The notes beneath the pieces are model-generated. The model was not told the origin of the DNA and made no database searches. It was given only the letters and a program-made list of their open reading frames with translations. From NCBI GenBank assembly GCA_022578965.1, contig MU401076.1, positions 1 to 10,682 of the forward strand: a DNA stretch of 10,682 bases. The letters are read 5' to 3'. A program made the translations under genes and the position numbers. Below are positions 9,070 through 10,682 of this stretch, in pieces. The stretch's first letter is position 1; each line of letters opens with the position of its first letter. The stretch comes from Xylaria sp. FL1777 (Eukaryota; Ascomycota; Sordariomycetes; Xylariales; Xylariaceae).

Positions 9070-10438
9070 TGCTAGTTTGTTGTTTTTTTACTAGTAATTT
9101 TTTTTTATTTAGCTTTATAAATGCTAACATTATTAATATTTTTAAACTACTTTTATTTATTTTTTTGTTTATTATTGCTGCTTTTTTAGCACTTTAAAAG
9201 CTTTTAAGTTATAATATATATGCTGCTTTTACTTTGTTTTTTTGTTTAACCTTTTTTTAGTAAGCTTTATTTTATACTACGTGCGCTTTTTTATAGTTTA
9301 TGCATTTTTGCTTTATTTTTTGCATTTTTACTAAGCAGCTTTTTTTACTTTTTTAATGCTTTAAAGCTAAACAATAGCTATACTTTAAGTTTTTGCGGTA
9401 ATATTTAGCTATATAACTATATTTATAGCAGTTAAAGCATTGCATAACTTTAAGCTTTATAGCAAAAAGTTTATAGTTAAACAGTTAAGCTTTTTATAAA
9501 AAGCTGTTTTTATATATTGTTTTAGCTGCTATAATGCTGCTTATATATAATAATATTAACATAAATTTAGCTTTTATGTTTTTAAATAGCATTTTTTTGC
9601 ACTTTGTAATTTTAAAGTGTTTGCTACATAATAATTGCAATAAGTTTTTGTTTAAGTGTATTGCTTTAATTTGTTTTGCTAGAATGCTTTTTATTATTAG
9701 TGCTGCTTTTTTTTATTGTACTTTTAACTTTTTTCTAAAGGCCTTTATAATTTATTTTTTTTTTTTAGCTTTTTAAAGCATTACTTCTTTAAAAGTAATT
9801 ATTATATTTTTGCTATATAGCTTTTTAGCAGCAATTGTATTACTGCTTATAAGCGCTATATTTACTGCTTTAATAATATTAGCTAATATTTTATTTTTAA
9901 GGTTATTAGTTTATTTTTTAATTTTAATTAGTATTTCTTTGTTTTACTTAAATAGCATTACTTTATTATTGCGGGCTAGCTATAAAGCTGCAATTTATGC
10001 TTAAAATTTTAGCATATTTACGTTTAATAAAGTTTATTAAAAAAGCCTTTAAACAGTATTTTTAACGCTTTTTTGGTTAGCTTTTATAGTAGCATTTAAA
10101 TTATAGCAAGTTATAAATATATTAAGGTTATTTTTGTTGTTAGGCTTTATGCTTTGCTAGCTTTTTTAAGCTTTTTTTAACGTGTACGCTATTTATGCTT
10201 TCTTTGCGTTTTTTTAAAAAAAGATTCTTTTTGCTATTTTTTTTTTTATTAATAGCTATAATACTAGTTTTATAATTTTATTAACTATTTTTTATACACT
10301 AGGAAGTTTATTAGTTTTACGTTTTTCGTTAAAATGCTGCTGCTTTATAATTATATTGCTAGTAAGTTTTAGTAGCGCATTAGTTGCGTTTTTAATAAAT
10401 AAGTTATTTAATACTATTTTTTCGTTTTTTGTTATATT
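9070..10438 (-). pseudogene. LINE ORF1, gag-like RNA-binding protein with zinc knuckles (relic)
   Basis: One minus-strand frame from 10438 carries the expected parts in order. The N-terminal region is open for about 47 codons (N-I-T-K-N-E-K ...). At about 9898-9780 it reads K-I-L-A-N-I-I-K-A-V-N then T-I-A-A-K-K-L and S-K-N-I-I-I-T-F-K-E. This fits the fungal LINE pattern V-x-x-I-N-x-A-L ... I-A-A-x-R-K-L-x-S-G-D-I-x-L-T-F-K, with G and D changed to K and N. At about 9680-9560, L-L-Q-L-L ... F-K-I-T-K-C and later L-Y-I-S-S-I-I-A-A follow. At 9439-9281 come Q-C-F-N-C-Y-K-Y-S-Y-I-A-K-Y-Y and Q-K-C-I-N-Y-K-K-A-H: CCHC knuckles with G-H changed to S-Y and C to Y. When intact it would have bound element RNA. 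The end at about 9070 is set by where the ORF2 pattern begins. Confidence 0.7.
9281..9439 (-). other. Degenerate CCHC zinc-knuckle cluster of LINE ORF1
   Basis: C-F-N-C with Y-I-A-K-Y-Y after it is a first knuckle whose Gly-His and last Cys have become Ser-Tyr and Tyr. A second partial pattern (Y-S-Y-C-L-A-L-K-H) and a third (K-C-I-N-Y-K-K-A-H) follow with family-like spacing. Cys-to-Tyr changes are TGT/TGC to TAT/TAC, the same transition seen throughout. Confidence 0.6.
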
Positions 10439-10454
10439 TATACTTTGTAAATAA

Positions 10455-10490
10455 AGTGCAACTTACTTAGTAAATAAAAGTTGCTACACT
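10455..10490. repeat. Inverted repeat/hairpin at the 5' flank of the LINE
   Basis: AGTGCAACTT (10455-10464) pairs with AAGTTG-CTA-CACT (10478-10490): six contiguous pairs, a 3-base bulge on one arm, then four more pairs, around a 13-base loop. Read on the minus strand it begins AGTGTAGCAACTTTTATTTA. It lies just before the ORF1 relic and resembles, in layout only, the hairpin at 1390-1411. It could be a terminal repeat of a pogo-like element next to the LINE, or part of the LINE 5' UTR. Confidence 0.6.
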
Positions 10491-10495
10491 AATTT

Positions 10496-10682
10496 TAGCA
10501 ATTTTAATTATTTAATAATTAGGCTTAAACTTACAAAGTTATAATTAAGTGTAAAGAATTTAAAAAAGGTCCTATTTAATATATAACTTAAAAAAATAGT
10601 TTAACTAAAAATAACAAACAATAAAAAGTAATAAATTAATATAGTTAGTAAACTTATAAAACTATAAAAACTTTAAATTATT
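10496..10682. other. AT-rich right edge, nothing recognised
   Basis: The T-rich bias of the LINE stops here. The stretch keeps a few GG/CC words (aaaaggtcct near 10565), so it may be less mutated, but no frame or repeat is supported. Confidence 0.5.

Larger units (their letters stand above)
6390..10438 (-). mobile_element. Tad1-like LINE (non-LTR retrotransposon), heavily mutated, 3' end missing
   Basis: Two successive minus-strand relic frames have the order of a fungal LINE: ORF1 with zinc knuckles, then ORF2 starting like an AP-type endonuclease and continuing into reverse transcriptase and the segment after it. Each stays in one frame for its whole length (ORF1 codon starts such as 10438, 9898, 9478; ORF2 such as 9060, 7026, 6600), with stops almost only TAA/TAG, so decay was by point transitions with few indels. 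Recognisable ORF2 sequence ends near 6390, and a different transposase tail follows. The end of ORF2, the 3' UTR and the poly-A are not visible. The + strand is T-rich throughout because G-poor, A-rich coding sequence lies on the minus strand. Confidence 0.75.

Noticed and set aside
9534..9776. Open + strand frame of 80 codons with membrane-like composition
   Set aside because: Antisense of LINE ORF1, which explains both its length and its hydrophobicity.
9810..10004. Open + strand frame of 64 codons
   Set aside because: Antisense of the best-preserved LINE ORF1 block, including T-I-A-A-K-K-L and its upstream helix.
1..10682. Mitochondrial or plastid DNA, suggested by the very low G+C
   Set aside because: No tRNA, rRNA or organelle protein gene was recognised. 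Relic frames match nuclear fungal transposons, and the context-specific loss of TpC/GpA fits directed mutation better than organelle base composition.
1..10682. CRISPR arrays, riboswitches, tRNA or rRNA genes and bacterial operon signals
   Set aside because: None could be supported. The only regular repeat is the contiguous 26-bp tandem at 1099-1202, which has no spacers.

Overview
The window is extremely AT-rich DNA, roughly 15-20 % G+C by eye. No intact gene of any size can be supported. It reads as a fossil repeat island of a filamentous fungus, probably an ascomycete: stacked transposable-element relics destroyed by C-to-T / G-to-A mutation of the RIP (repeat-induced point mutation) kind. 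Stop codons inside the relic frames are almost all TAA or TAG. Glu, Asp and Gly codons have become Lys, Asn and Ser/Arg codons. This lets the old frames be followed by eye as Lys/Asn/Ile-rich readings.

Layout, left to right. 1-360: nothing recognised. 373-560 (-): Lys/Gln-rich tail resembling the C-terminus of a pogo/Fot1-type transposase. 561-1098: no gene, with a T14 and an A19 tract. 1099-1202: four copies of a 26-bp tandem repeat. About 1367-1465: a short patch that escaped the mutation, with a perfect 7-bp hairpin. 1662-2369 (+): possible pogo-type transposase N-terminal relic. 2372-4330 (+): one long coherent relic frame, tentatively a DUF3435/FluG-type fungal tyrosine-recombinase protein. 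4331-5412: no gene, with a (TA)n microsatellite and an 18-bp palindrome. 5413-6180 (-): C-terminal part of a pogo/Fot1-type DDE transposase. About 6390-10438 (-): a Tad1-like LINE with ORF1 (gag-like, zinc knuckles) followed by ORF2 (endonuclease start, reverse transcriptase with its FADD box turned into F-T-N-N, and the region after it). 10455-10490: a second hairpin beside the LINE 5' end.

Strand composition mirrors this layout. About 1.6-5.3 kb is A-rich on the + strand (coding on +). About 5.4-10.4 kb is T-rich (coding on -). The hydrophobic open frames on the + strand at 5690-5956, 6731-6937, 9534-9776 and 9810-10004 are antisense shadows of Lys-rich relics and are not genes.

The most unusual signal is the mutation context. 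Surviving C residues are almost always preceded by A or G and hardly ever by T, while CpA is still common. Classical Neurospora-type RIP would remove CpA, so this looks like a TpC (YpC) context mutator. All family assignments were made from memory of motif patterns without any search, and confidence is graded accordingly.
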